Below are positions 32,726-41,136 of a DNA stretch of 64,000 bases, piece after piece; the stretch's first letter is position 1, and each line of letters begins with the position of its first letter. The notes beneath the pieces were generated by a model. That model saw only the letters and a program-made list of their open reading frames with translations, was not told where the DNA came from and ran no database searches. The translations under genes were made by a program, and so were the position numbers. Location of the stretch: positions 124,001 through 188,000 of the forward strand of contig NZ_FNJV01000004.1 of assembly GCF_900103125.1 (NCBI RefSeq), given 5' to 3'. This stretch comes from Mucilaginibacter sp. OK268. GTDB taxonomy: Bacteria; Bacteroidota; Bacteroidia; Sphingobacteriales; Sphingobacteriaceae.

Positions 32726-35700
32726 ATGTATAAGGAATATAAGCAGTTAAACCTATCGCAAACAGGCAAAGAGATACTGGAGTTTTGGAAGCAGAACAAC
32801 ATATTTGGCAAAAGTATCAGCAGTCGTCCGGCAAGTAACCCCTACACGTTTTACGAAGGGCCGCCGAGCGCTAACGGTATGCCCGGTATTCACCATGTGA
32901 TGGCGCGTTCTATAAAAGATATTTTTTGCCGTTACAAAACGTTAAAAGGTTTCCAGGTAAAGCGTAAAGGCGGCTGGGATACCCATGGCCTGCCCATTGA
33001 GCTTGCTGTTGAAAAAGCTTTAGGGATAACCAAGGATGATATTGGTAAAAAAATAAGCGTTAAAGATTATAACGATGCCTGCCGTAAGGAGGTAATGCGC
33101 TATACCGACGTTTGGAACGACCTGACCGAAAAAATGGGTTATTGGGTTGATCTTGACGATCCGTATGTTACCTACGAAAACGAATACATTGAAAGCCTTT
33201 GGTGGATCCTGAAGGAGTTTTATAAAAATGATCTTTTATACAAAGGTTATACGGTACAACCGTATTCGCCAAAGTCGGGTACCGGCTTAAGCTCGCATGA
33301 GCTCAACCAGCCGGGCACTTATAAAATGGTAAAGGACACTTCGATAGTGGCCCAGTTCCATTTAAAGAACGACCAGCAACATCCATTGATCCCTGTTTTG
33401 TTTGAGGATGTAAACGAGGACACCGCGATACTAGCCTGGACTACCACGCCATGGACACTGCCATCAAACTGCGCGCTGGCCATTGGCGAAAATATCGACT
33501 ATGTAAAGCTGCGCACGTTTAACCCTTATACTTATGAGCCGGTGAGTGTAGTGTTGGCCAAAGCATTGGTTGGTAAATACTTTAAAGCCGAAGGCGAAAA
33601 CGCGTCATTCCAGGATTATAAGGGTGGTGATAAAGTTATTCCCTGGGAAGTAAGGGCTGAGTTTAAAGGCGTTGAGCTGATTGGTTTGCGTTATCACCAG
33701 CTGATGCCTTATGTGAGCAATGAAAACCTGGAGAAAAACGCTTTCCGCGTGATCCCGGCCGATTTTGTGACTACCGAAGATGGTACAGGTATCGTACATA
33801 CCGCTTCTGTTTTTGGTGCGGACGATTTCAGGGCCTGTAAAGAACAGAACGTACCATCGGTAATGGTATTGGATGAAACAGGCAAAGAAGTTCCCCTGGT
33901 AAATAAACAGGGTCGTTTTGTTGATGAAGTGACCGATTTTGCCGGCCGCTATGTAAAAGAAGAATACTATAGCGATGCAGAACGTGCCGAGCCTGGTTTT
34001 AAGGCTACGGATGTACTGATCTCTATCAAACTGAAAGAAGACAATAAAGCGTTTGACGTTAAAAAATATGAGCACAGCTATCCGCACTCATGGCGCTCAG
34101 ACGAACCGATATTATATTACCCGCTCGATAGCTGGTTTATCCGTACCACCGCGGTAAAGGATAAAATGGTGGAACTGAACAAAACCATCAACTGGAAACC
34201 AGAATCAACTGGTACTGGTCGTTTTGGTAACTGGCTGGAAAACCTGGTGGATTGGAACTTGTCGCGTTCACGCTACTGGGGTACGCCGCTGCCTATCTGG
34301 CGCGAAGAAAATGGTTCGGAAGAAAAATGTATTGGCTCCATTGCCGAGCTGAATGCCGAGATCGAAAAGGCGATAGCTGCAGGCTTTATGCCCGCAGGTT
34401 TTAAGCTGGAAGATATGCACCGCCCTTATGTGGACGATGTGATCCTGACTTCGGCTGCAGGTAACAAAATGTTCCGCGAGCCTGATCTGATCGACGTTTG
34501 GTTTGACTCAGGCGCTATGCCATATGCGCAGTGGCACTTCCCTTTTGAAAACAAGGAAGAGTTTGCAGCTGCCTACCCGGCCGATTTTATTGCCGAAGGT
34601 GTTGACCAAACCCGTGGCTGGTTTTTTACCCTGCACGCTATAGCCGTAATGCTGAGCGAATGCAGTGATGAAGTAAAGGCGGTAAATGCAAAAGTGGGCA
34701 ATAAAGGTATCGCGTTCAAGAATGTGGTTTCAAACGGCTTGGTGCTGGATAAAAACGGCAACAAGATGTCAAAACGTTTGGGCAATGCTGTTGATCCGTT
34801 CCTGACCATTGAACAATATGGTGCCGACGCGGCCCGCTGGTATATGATCAGCAATGCCGCGCCATGGGACAATCTTAAATTCAACGAAGAAGGTATTGAC
34901 GAAGTACGCCGTAAGTTTTTTGGTACACTGTATAACTCTTACTCATTCTTTGTGCTGTATGCCAATATCGATCAGTTTAAATACAGTGAGCCCGAGATAG
35001 CATTGGCACAACGCCCTGAAATTGATCGTTGGGTGATATCCTTACTCAATACCCTGAGCCGCGAGGTTGATGGTTTTTATGCCGATTATGAGCCAACCAA
35101 AGCCGCCCGTGCCATACAGGAATTTGTCGACGCGCATTTTAGCAACTGGTATATCCGCTTAAGCCGTCGCCGTTTCTGGAAATCAGATAACTCCGACGAT
35201 AAACTGTCGGCTTACCAAACATTGTACACCTGCTTAATTACCATTAGTAAATTAATGGCTCCGATAGCGCCGTTCTTTGCCGATAGTTTATATAAAGATC
35301 TGAACAAAGTTACCGGTAAAGAGAAATTTGAATCGGTACACCTGGCCTACTTCCCAACCTACCATGATGAGCTGGTTGATGCCGACCTGGAAGAACGTAT
35401 GCAGCTGGCACAAGATGTATCATCATTGGTGTTATCATTACGTAAAAAGATCGAGATCCCTGTGCGCAGGCCCCTCAGCAAAATATTATTACCTATATTG
35501 GACAAGGGCTTTAAGCAGCATGTAGAGCAGGTAAAAGAATTGATATTGTCTGAAACAAACATCAAGGATATTGAGTACATTACCGACACCGCGGGCTTCA
35601 TTAAAAAGAAAATAAAGCCAAACTTTAAGGCCCTTGGTCAAAAAGTAGGCAAGGATATGAAGGCTGTTGCAGAGGCTATTAATAACTTTACACAGGATGA

Positions 35701-36118
35701 CATAACCGCGCTGGAAAGTGTGGGAAGTGTACAGGTTCTTGATAGTAAGTATGTTATACAGCAGTCGGATGTAGAGATCATCGCCGAGGACGTTCCCGGA
35801 TGGCAAGTTGCAAATTTAGGAAAACTAACTGTGGCTTTAGATGTTACCATAACCAATGAACTGAAAGAGGAGGGGATAGCGAGAGAGTTGATAAACCGTA
35901 TCCAAAACCTGCGTAAAACAAAGGGTTTTGAAGTTACTGATAAGATAAATGTTCGCATCAGCGATCATCCTTATATCAGCGAAGCGGTAAAAAATAATTT
36001 ATCCTATATTTGCGCGGAAATTTTAGCTGAGAGCATAGTGCTTGACGCTCAATTATATGAAGGTGACAAAGTAGAGATTGACGGAAATGAAATTTTTATT
36101 GTTATTAGTAAAGTATAA
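32726..36118 (+). CDS. ileS: Isoleucyl-tRNA synthetase (eukaryote-like type)
   Basis: A 1130-residue class I synthetase that charges tRNA-Ile. The HIGH-type motif is GIHH near residue 54 (SANGMPGIHHVMARS), followed by GWDTHGLPIE. The editing CP1 domain covers ~200-440 (TTPWTLPSNCALAIG), and KMSKR lies near residues 679-683 (NGNKMSKRLGNAVD). The length and a C-terminus without the zinc-binding Cys cluster fit the eukaryote-like IleRS type 2, some members of which are naturally insensitive to mupirocin; that trait is inference. The stop codon touches the ATG of the DksA-like gene, and lspA follows, forming an operon. Confidence 0.97.
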   Translation: MYKEYKQLNLSQTGKEILEFWKQNNIFGKSISSRPASNPYTFYEGPPSANGMPGIHHVMARSIKDIFCRYKTLKGFQVKRKGGWDTHGLPIELAVEKALGITKDDIGKKISVKDYNDACRKEVMRYTDVWNDLTEKMGYWVDLDDPYVTYENEYIESLWWILKEFYKNDLLYKGYTVQPYSPKSGTGLSSHELNQPGTYKMVKDTSIVAQFHLKNDQQHPLIPVLFEDVNEDTAILAWTTTPWTLPSNCALAIGENIDYVKLRTFNPYTYEPVSVVLAKALVGKYFKAEGENASFQDYKGGDKVIPWEVRAEFKGVELIGLRYHQLMPYVSNENLEKNAFRVIPADFVTTEDGTGIVHTASVFGADDFRACKEQNVPSVMVLDETGKEVPLVNKQGRFVDEVTDFAGRYVKEEYYSDAERAEPGFKATDVLISIKLKEDNKAFDVKKYEHSYPHSWRSDEPILYYPLDSWFIRTTAVKDKMVELNKTINWKPESTGTGRFGNWLENLVDWNLSRSRYWGTPLPIWREENGSEEKCIGSIAELNAEIEKAIAAGFMPAGFKLEDMHRPYVDDVILTSAAGNKMFREPDLIDVWFDSGAMPYAQWHFPFENKEEFAAAYPADFIAEGVDQTRGWFFTLHAIAVMLSECSDEVKAVNAKVGNKGIAFKNVVSNGLVLDKNGNKMSKRLGNAVDPFLTIEQYGADAARWYMISNAAPWDNLKFNEEGIDEVRRKFFGTLYNSYSFFVLYANIDQFKYSEPEIALAQRPEIDRWVISLLNTLSREVDGFYADYEPTKAARAIQEFVDAHFSNWYIRLSRRRFWKSDNSDDKLSAYQTLYTCLITISKLMAPIAPFFADSLYKDLNKVTGKEKFESVHLAYFPTYHDELVDADLEERMQLAQDVSSLVLSLRKKIEIPVRRPLSKILLPILDKGFKQHVEQVKELILSETNIKDIEYITDTAGFIKKKIKPNFKALGQKVGKDMKAVAEAINNFTQDDITALESVGSVQVLDSKYVIQQSDVEIIAEDVPGWQVANLGKLTVALDVTITNELKEEGIARELINRIQNLRKTKGFEVTDKINVRISDHPYISEAVKNNLSYICAEILAESIVLDAQLYEGDKVEIDGNEIFIVISKV

Positions 36119-36502
36119 ATGAAAGTAGAAAACGAAAAAACCAGATATTCAGAATCAGACCTGCAAGAGTTTAAAGCTCTTATTCTTGATAAACTGCGTT
36201 CTGCTAAAGAAGAATTAAACGCCCTGGCAACTTCTTTAAGTTCGCCAAATGCTAACGGAACTGACGATACTGCCGGTACTTATAAAACATTAGAAGATGG
36301 CTCGGCCACACTGGAAAAAGAACAAATTAACCAGTTAGCTGCCCGTCAGAAAAAATTTATTGACCAGTTGGAAGCCGCCCTGGTGCGCATTGAAAACAAA
36401 ACTTATGGTATTTGCCGCGAAACCGGTAAATTGATACCAAAGGAGCGTTTGCGCGCCGTGCCGCATACCACCTTAACTATGGAAGCTAAATTAAAGCAAT
36501 AA
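36119..36502 (+). CDS. DksA/TraR-like protein without the zinc-finger cysteines
   Basis: A 127-residue protein. An N-terminal coiled coil (~10-40 and ~62-95) leads into the C-terminal DksA/TraR motif YGICRETGKLIPKERLRAVP. Of the four usual zinc Cys only C99 remains: position 102 is Thr, and the second pair is replaced within HTTLTMEAK. The proteins bind the secondary channel of RNA polymerase in related families; for the zinc-less Bacteroidota form this is inference. The ATG follows the ileS stop codon without any gap, and lspA starts directly after its stop, so translation is probably coupled across all three. Confidence 0.9.
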   Translation: MKVENEKTRYSESDLQEFKALILDKLRSAKEELNALATSLSSPNANGTDDTAGTYKTLEDGSATLEKEQINQLAARQKKFIDQLEAALVRIENKTYGICRETGKLIPKERLRAVPHTTLTMEAKLKQ

Positions 36503-37108
36503 ATGAAGGCTGCTTACACCAAACCTTTTCTAACTGCTATATTTATTATTCTTTTTGACCAGATCATTAAAACCTGGGTAAGGGCACATATGTTCATGGG
36601 TGAAGAGATTCGCTTTTTGGGTAGTCATGGTATGTTGCACTATACCGAAAACAATGGTATGGCATTTGGTATGGAATGGGGAGGTGATGCAGGTAAACTG
36701 GCTTTAACGCTATTCCGCATTTTTGCGGTATGCGGTATTGTTTATACGCTTATTTATTTAATAAAGCATAAATATCACCGCGGGCTCATTATGAATGTGG
36801 CGCTTATTTTGGCCGGAGCCGTTGGTAACATCATCGACTCAACCTTTTATGGTATCATGTACAATTATGCCCCACTATTTCATGGACGCGTGGTTGATAT
36901 GTTTTACTTCCCACTATTCAGGGGGACTTTCCCGGCGTGGGTACCTGTTTGGGGTAATGAGGCGTTTGAGTTTTTCAGACCGGTATTTAACCTGGCAGAC
37001 GCTTCTATTTGTGTAGGTGTTATTATGATACTGATATTTCAGAAACATTATTTCAAACACGAGGTTCCTGAAGTAAACAGCCCCAACAGCGAAATGGTGG
37101 AAGAATAA
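36503..37108 (+). CDS. lspA: Lipoprotein signal peptidase (signal peptidase II)
   Basis: A 201-residue inner-membrane aspartyl protease with four helices that removes signal peptides from prolipoproteins. The catalytic Asp residues are visible in GNIIDSTFYG and FNLADASICVGV. A segment of about 25 residues between them (around VVDMFYFPLFRGTFPAWVPV) is an insertion typical of Bacteroidota LspA. It is the third gene of the ileS unit and is followed by a strong terminator. Many lipoproteins in this window (SusD, GldD, the BSP peptidase) are its predicted substrates. Confidence 0.96.
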   Translation: MKAAYTKPFLTAIFIILFDQIIKTWVRAHMFMGEEIRFLGSHGMLHYTENNGMAFGMEWGGDAGKLALTLFRIFAVCGIVYTLIYLIKHKYHRGLIMNVALILAGAVGNIIDSTFYGIMYNYAPLFHGRVVDMFYFPLFRGTFPAWVPVWGNEAFEFFRPVFNLADASICVGVIMILIFQKHYFKHEVPEVNSPNSEMVEE

Positions 37109-37133
37109 AGATTTAAATTTTACTAAGAATAAG

Positions 37134-37158
37134 AAAAGCCGCTTAACGCGGCTTTTTT
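37134..37158 (+). terminator. Terminator after lspA
   Basis: AAAAGCCGC and GCGGCTTTT pair around TTAAC, followed by T6. It ends the ileS-dksA-lspA unit. Confidence 0.9.
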
Positions 37159-37186
37159 GTTTGGAAGTTCTTCAAAAAAGAGAAGG

Positions 37187-37260
37187 GTGTCATGCTGAGC
37201 TCCGTCGAAGCATGGTGGGCAGGCCTCTGCGCTCGACCCTTCGACAAGCTCAGGGTGACA
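37187..37260. repeat. Palindromic intergenic repeat, family A
   Basis: TGTCATGCTGAGCTCCGTCG pairs imperfectly with CGACAAGCTCAGGGTGACA around a GCAGGCCTCTGC core. Nearly the same element occurs at 46092-46167 and, in reverse orientation, at 51415-51494. Confidence 0.85.
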
Positions 37261-37346
37261 GGCCTTTTTCGCTCCCGCGAGATTAGCGCAGCGTATCTCG
37301 TGGGGGGCATGGTTAAAGCTTTCAGCTTAATTATATAAACTCTAAA

Positions 37347-37436
37347 TGTCATTTCGAACGAGGTACGAGGAGAAATCTTTTGCGATATACATAGCTCGCG
37401 CAGAAGATCTCTCCTCGTACCTCGTTCGAGATGACA
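37347..37436. repeat. Palindromic intergenic repeat, family B variant
   Basis: TGTCATTTCGAACGAGGTAC then GAGGAGA pairs with TCTCCTCGTACCTCGTTCGA then GATGACA. Together with the adjacent family A copy it fills most of the 345-bp gap between lspA and the oxidoreductase gene. Confidence 0.85.
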
Positions 37437-37453
37437 ACAAGGGTCTCCATTAC

Positions 37454-38845
37454 CTACACCAACTTCATCCCCACCGGATCCCACTTAATGATCCTGTTCT
37501 CAAAATAACTATCGTTACAAGCCAGGCATGGGGCCGCTGCTCGGAAGCCAAAAGCTGCATCCTCTACCACAGGTTTCCCGGCGCGCATCGAATCAAAAAA
37601 ATTGGCAAAATGTTCGTTGGAATCATTATAGCCTTCAGGTTCGTGGTAAACCACATCGTCCATTTTGGGCGCCTGCTGGTCGGCAGCGGAATATTTTTTA
37701 TTGTACTCCTCTACAATGGCTTTTTGCATGGCCTCAGGATAGGTTCCGAATGCATCCCAGCCGCCATAACCCGGCGCTACCGGCATTTTGCTTTTATGGA
37801 TGGTAAAGCCGCCACCATCACTCATGTCAATAACCCCTTCAGAGCCGATGATTCTGGTGGAGGCACGGTCACCTTCACCACTTACAAAGTTTACCCGGAG
37901 CGTAGCCTGAAAAGCCGGATGCTCCGGCGATTCGGGGTAGGAGATCACCGCGCTCATCACATCAGGCACATTGCGGCCATCCTTCCAGTAAGTTAAACCT
38001 CCTATCGAAAATATTTTATCAGGTCCTTTGGAGCCGGTTATAAAATGAATACCCGATAACAAGTGCACGAACAAGTCGCCGGCAACACCGGTGCCATATT
38101 CGCGGTAATTGCGCCATCTGAAGAAACGATTACTGTCATAGGCATGCTTTACCTTGCTGTTAGCCTGATACTGCTCCCAGCCCACCGTTTGGGGCGATGC
38201 ATCTAGCGGAATGGTATATTGCCATGCCCCCAGCGCGCTTTGCCGGCTAAAGGAAGCCTCTACCGCGTTGATCTTGCCAATGGCGCCCGACTGGTAAAGT
38301 TCCTGCGCTTTTTTAAACGCAATGCCACTCACCCGCTGACTGCCCACCTGGAAAACTGCTTTGGTTTCCTGTTGGGCTTTGATCTCATTCAATCCCTCGC
38401 TGATGTGGTGCACCATGGGCTTCTCGCTGTAAACAGCTTTGCCTTTGTGCATAGCTTCAATAGATATGGGGCTGTGCCAGTTATCGCTGGTAGCCACAAT
38501 AACGGCATCAATATCCTTGCGGTTTAAAATATCATGGTAATTATCGGTAGTAAAAATATTGGGCCCGTAAACCTCCTTAGCCCGTTGCAGGCGGCCCTTG
38601 TACAGGTCGCAGGCGGCAACCAATTCCACACCCGGAACGATAAGGGCCGCGTGGGTGTCATTAAAACCCATAATGCCCATGCCTATGGTGGCTATCCTGA
38701 TCTTATCATTAGGGCTTACACGTTTTTCGGCCTGTAAAATTCTTTTTTCATGCTCTTCTTTGGCGGCCAGGCTGGTAAGCGATGCCGAGGTTAGGAGAAC
38801 CGAGGTGCCAAATTGTTTTAAAAACTTTCTTCTGTCAGTTGCCAT
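37454..38845 (-). CDS. Tat-exported Gfo/Idh/MocA-family oxidoreductase
   Basis: A 463-residue protein. The N-terminus has a twin-arginine signal (DRRKFLKQF followed by a Ser/Leu-rich stretch to SLAAKE), so it is folded with its nucleotide cofactor before export. The Rossmann motif is ATIGMGIMG (~53-61), and the conserved EKP motif (SEKPMVHHIS) lies at about residue 140, followed by the beta-sheet substrate domain. Relatives act on sugars, often opening glycosidic bonds by oxidation and elimination with bound NAD. The specific substrate is not deducible. It is divergent from the GH20 gene, which could be functionally linked in glycan degradation. Confidence 0.92.
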   Translation of the reverse strand: MATDRRKFLKQFGTSVLLTSASLTSLAAKEEHEKRILQAEKRVSPNDKIRIATIGMGIMGFNDTHAALIVPGVELVAACDLYKGRLQRAKEVYGPNIFTTDNYHDILNRKDIDAVIVATSDNWHSPISIEAMHKGKAVYSEKPMVHHISEGLNEIKAQQETKAVFQVGSQRVSGIAFKKAQELYQSGAIGKINAVEASFSRQSALGAWQYTIPLDASPQTVGWEQYQANSKVKHAYDSNRFFRWRNYREYGTGVAGDLFVHLLSGIHFITGSKGPDKIFSIGGLTYWKDGRNVPDVMSAVISYPESPEHPAFQATLRVNFVSGEGDRASTRIIGSEGVIDMSDGGGFTIHKSKMPVAPGYGGWDAFGTYPEAMQKAIVEEYNKKYSAADQQAPKMDDVVYHEPEGYNDSNEHFANFFDSMRAGKPVVEDAAFGFRAAAPCLACNDSYFENRIIKWDPVGMKLV

Positions 38846-39029
38846 AGGTATCTGGTTTTAGGTCAGGTAAATGAATAATTGGTTTGTACGATCAGTTAAG
38901 TACTACAGGCGCAGCTACGGATGTATTGATATGCAATTTAAAACAACAAATTTTACCTTGCAACTTTTTAATTTTATTTAAAAAGTTTAATTTGCATACC
39001 GTTTCCCAATTAAAACATATCCCTTCTGT

Positions 39030-40934
39030 ATGAAAAAATTATCCTTATTGCTTTGCTGTTGCCTTGTGCACGCGCTATCGTTTGGCCAGGTTGCCCAAAG
39101 CGGCTTATCCATTATCCCCGAACCGGTAAAAACAACACGCCTGGCGGGCCAGTTCCTGCTGCCCAAAAGCGTTATTGTGGAAGCCGGCAGTCAGCCCGAA
39201 CTGGCTTCGATAACTAGTTATCTGAAAAAGAAACTGACCACCGCGGCGGGTTCATCTGTGACCATCAAAAGCGTTGCCCCAACGGCTTCTATCAAGCTTA
39301 TCCTCAATAAAACTACCGATGCGGCTATTGGTACCGAAGGATATACCCTATCGGTAAAGGCAAAAAAGATTGTGATCAGGGCTAATGAAGCGGCGGGTTT
39401 GTTTTATGGTGTGCAAACGCTGATGCAATTATTGCCTGCTGATATTGAAAGCGCGCAGCTGGTGAAAAATGTGAAATGGACCGTGCCTTGTGTGGAAATT
39501 ACTGATTACCCACGCTTTGCCTGGAGGGGATTAATGTTTGATGTGGCGCGTCACTTTTTTACCAAAGCAGAGGTAAAACAATACATAGATGCCATGGTGA
39601 AGTACAAACTGAACCTGTTGCACCTGCACTTAACCGATGATGAAGGCTGGCGTGTAGAGATCAAGAGTTTGCCAAAACTCACCACTGTTGGTGCTTATAA
39701 CGTTAAAAAAGTAGGCCAGTTTGGTACGTTTAGCCCACCAGCGGCTAATGAGCCACGCACCTATGGTGGGTTTTATACCCAGGATGATATCCGCGAGTTG
39801 GTGCAATATGCCAAGGAACGTTTTGTAAATATATTACCGGAGATAGATGTACCGGGGCATAGTCTTGCCGCTGTTGTTGCTTATCCGGAGCTTTCCTGCA
39901 CACCCGGTGCCGATAAATATGTAGTTAACTCGGGCGAACCATTTATGAACTGGGATGGTCCGCATAACACAGCCATTGTGGATAATACCCTTTGCCCGGC
40001 CAATGAAAATGTATACACTTTCCTGGATAAGGTAGTAACCGAAGTGGCGCAGCTGTTCCCGTTTGGTTATATACACATGGGCGGTGATGAATGCGCCAAG
40101 AATTTCTGGGAGCAAAGCGATGCCATTAAAGCCCTGATGGCTAAAGAAGGACTGAAAACACAACAGGAGGTACAAAGCTATTTTGAGAAACGCTTAGAGA
40201 AGATAGTAGAATCAAAAGGTAAAAAGTTCATGGGCTGGGACGAGATCATTGAAGGGGGACTTGGTCCGAATGCCGCGGTAATGAGCTGGAGAGGTATTAA
40301 GGGCGGTATTGAAGCCGCTAAACAGGGGCATGAGGTGGTGATGAGTCCAACCACTTTTGCTTACCTGGATTACATGCAAAGCGACCGCGTGAACGAAACA
40401 AAGATATACGCCACGCTGCGCCTGAGCAAATCATACGAGTTTGAGCCGGTGCCAGATAGTGTCGACGCGAAACTGATCAAAGGCGGGCAGGCTAATTTAT
40501 GGACCGAGCAGGTGTATAACATCCGCCAGGCCGAATATATGACCTGGCCAAGGGGAATGGCCATTGCCGAGTCGGTATGGTCGCCAAAGCAAAAGAAAAG
40601 CTGGCCTTATTTCTTCGGCAAAGTAGAAAAACAGTTCGATCGTTTTAACGCTGCCGAAACCAAGTACGCGCCAAGCGCTTATGATCCTTCATTCAATGGC
40701 ATACGCAATGCTGATGGCACGTTAAAAATAACCCTCATCAATGAGGTAGATGGCCTGGATACCTATTACAGTTTTGATAATTCGTTCCCGGATAATTTCT
40801 ATCCAAAATATACCCAACCCATTGATGCACCCAAGGATGCTACAACGCTGCGGGTGATCACTTATAGAGGTAAAAAACCGATTGGTAGGATGGTGACTAT
40901 GCCGCTGTCGGAATTGAATAGCAGGGTTAAATAG
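39030..40934 (+). CDS. Secreted beta-N-acetylhexosaminidase, GH20
   Basis: A 634-residue protein with a signal peptide (1-20, ending SFGQ). Residues ~25-155 are the GH20b domain (IPEPVKTTRLAG), and ~160-500 the catalytic TIM barrel with YPRFAWRGLMFDVARHF, HLHLTDDEGWRVEIKSLP and the DE catalytic pair in HMGGDECAKNFW (about residues 353-354). The C-terminal ~110 residues form a chitobiase-C-like domain (TYYSFDNSFPDNFYPKYTQP). It removes terminal GlcNAc or GalNAc from chitin oligomers, glycans or muropeptides. No SusCD lies next to it. A very strong hairpin terminator follows. Confidence 0.95.
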   Translation: MKKLSLLLCCCLVHALSFGQVAQSGLSIIPEPVKTTRLAGQFLLPKSVIVEAGSQPELASITSYLKKKLTTAAGSSVTIKSVAPTASIKLILNKTTDAAIGTEGYTLSVKAKKIVIRANEAAGLFYGVQTLMQLLPADIESAQLVKNVKWTVPCVEITDYPRFAWRGLMFDVARHFFTKAEVKQYIDAMVKYKLNLLHLHLTDDEGWRVEIKSLPKLTTVGAYNVKKVGQFGTFSPPAANEPRTYGGFYTQDDIRELVQYAKERFVNILPEIDVPGHSLAAVVAYPELSCTPGADKYVVNSGEPFMNWDGPHNTAIVDNTLCPANENVYTFLDKVVTEVAQLFPFGYIHMGGDECAKNFWEQSDAIKALMAKEGLKTQQEVQSYFEKRLEKIVESKGKKFMGWDEIIEGGLGPNAAVMSWRGIKGGIEAAKQGHEVVMSPTTFAYLDYMQSDRVNETKIYATLRLSKSYEFEPVPDSVDAKLIKGGQANLWTEQVYNIRQAEYMTWPRGMAIAESVWSPKQKKSWPYFFGKVEKQFDRFNAAETKYAPSAYDPSFNGIRNADGTLKITLINEVDGLDTYYSFDNSFPDNFYPKYTQPIDAPKDATTLRVITYRGKKPIGRMVTMPLSELNSRVK

Positions 40935-40946
40935 ATTATTACTCCG

Positions 40947-40994
40947 TACAACAAGAAAGCCTTGCCGGTTTACCGGCAAGGCTTTCTTGTTGTA
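40947..40994 (+). terminator. 22-bp perfect hairpin terminator after the GH20 gene
   Basis: TACAACAAGAAAGCCTTGCC followed by GG pairs perfectly with its inverse around TTTA. The symmetric TTCTTGTTGTA arm can serve both strands. It directly adjoins the next repeat at 41006. Confidence 0.9.
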
Positions 40995-41005
40995 TATTTC
41001 CTCCC

Positions 41006-41098
41006 ATGTCATTGCGAGCGAAGCGTGGCAATCTCCTCAGGTGTTAATCGATGAGAATAGCTACGAGATTGCTTCGTCGTTCCTCCTCGCAATGACAT
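41006..41098. repeat. Palindromic intergenic repeat, family C
   Basis: ATGTCATTGCGAGCGAAGCG then TGGCAATCTC pairs with GAGATTGCTTCGTCGTTCCT then CCTCGCAATGACAT, with a small asymmetry. Other family C copies are at 47181, 51301 and 62174. Confidence 0.85.
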
Positions 41099-41136
41099 AT
41101 GCTGTAGAAGGGCGGCAATAACGCGTGGTACGTTTA

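Noticed and set aside
37346..37996. Long plus-strand frame over the repeat and the oxidoreductase gene
   Set aside because: It begins inside a palindromic repeat and runs antisense through a well-supported Gfo/Idh/MocA gene.
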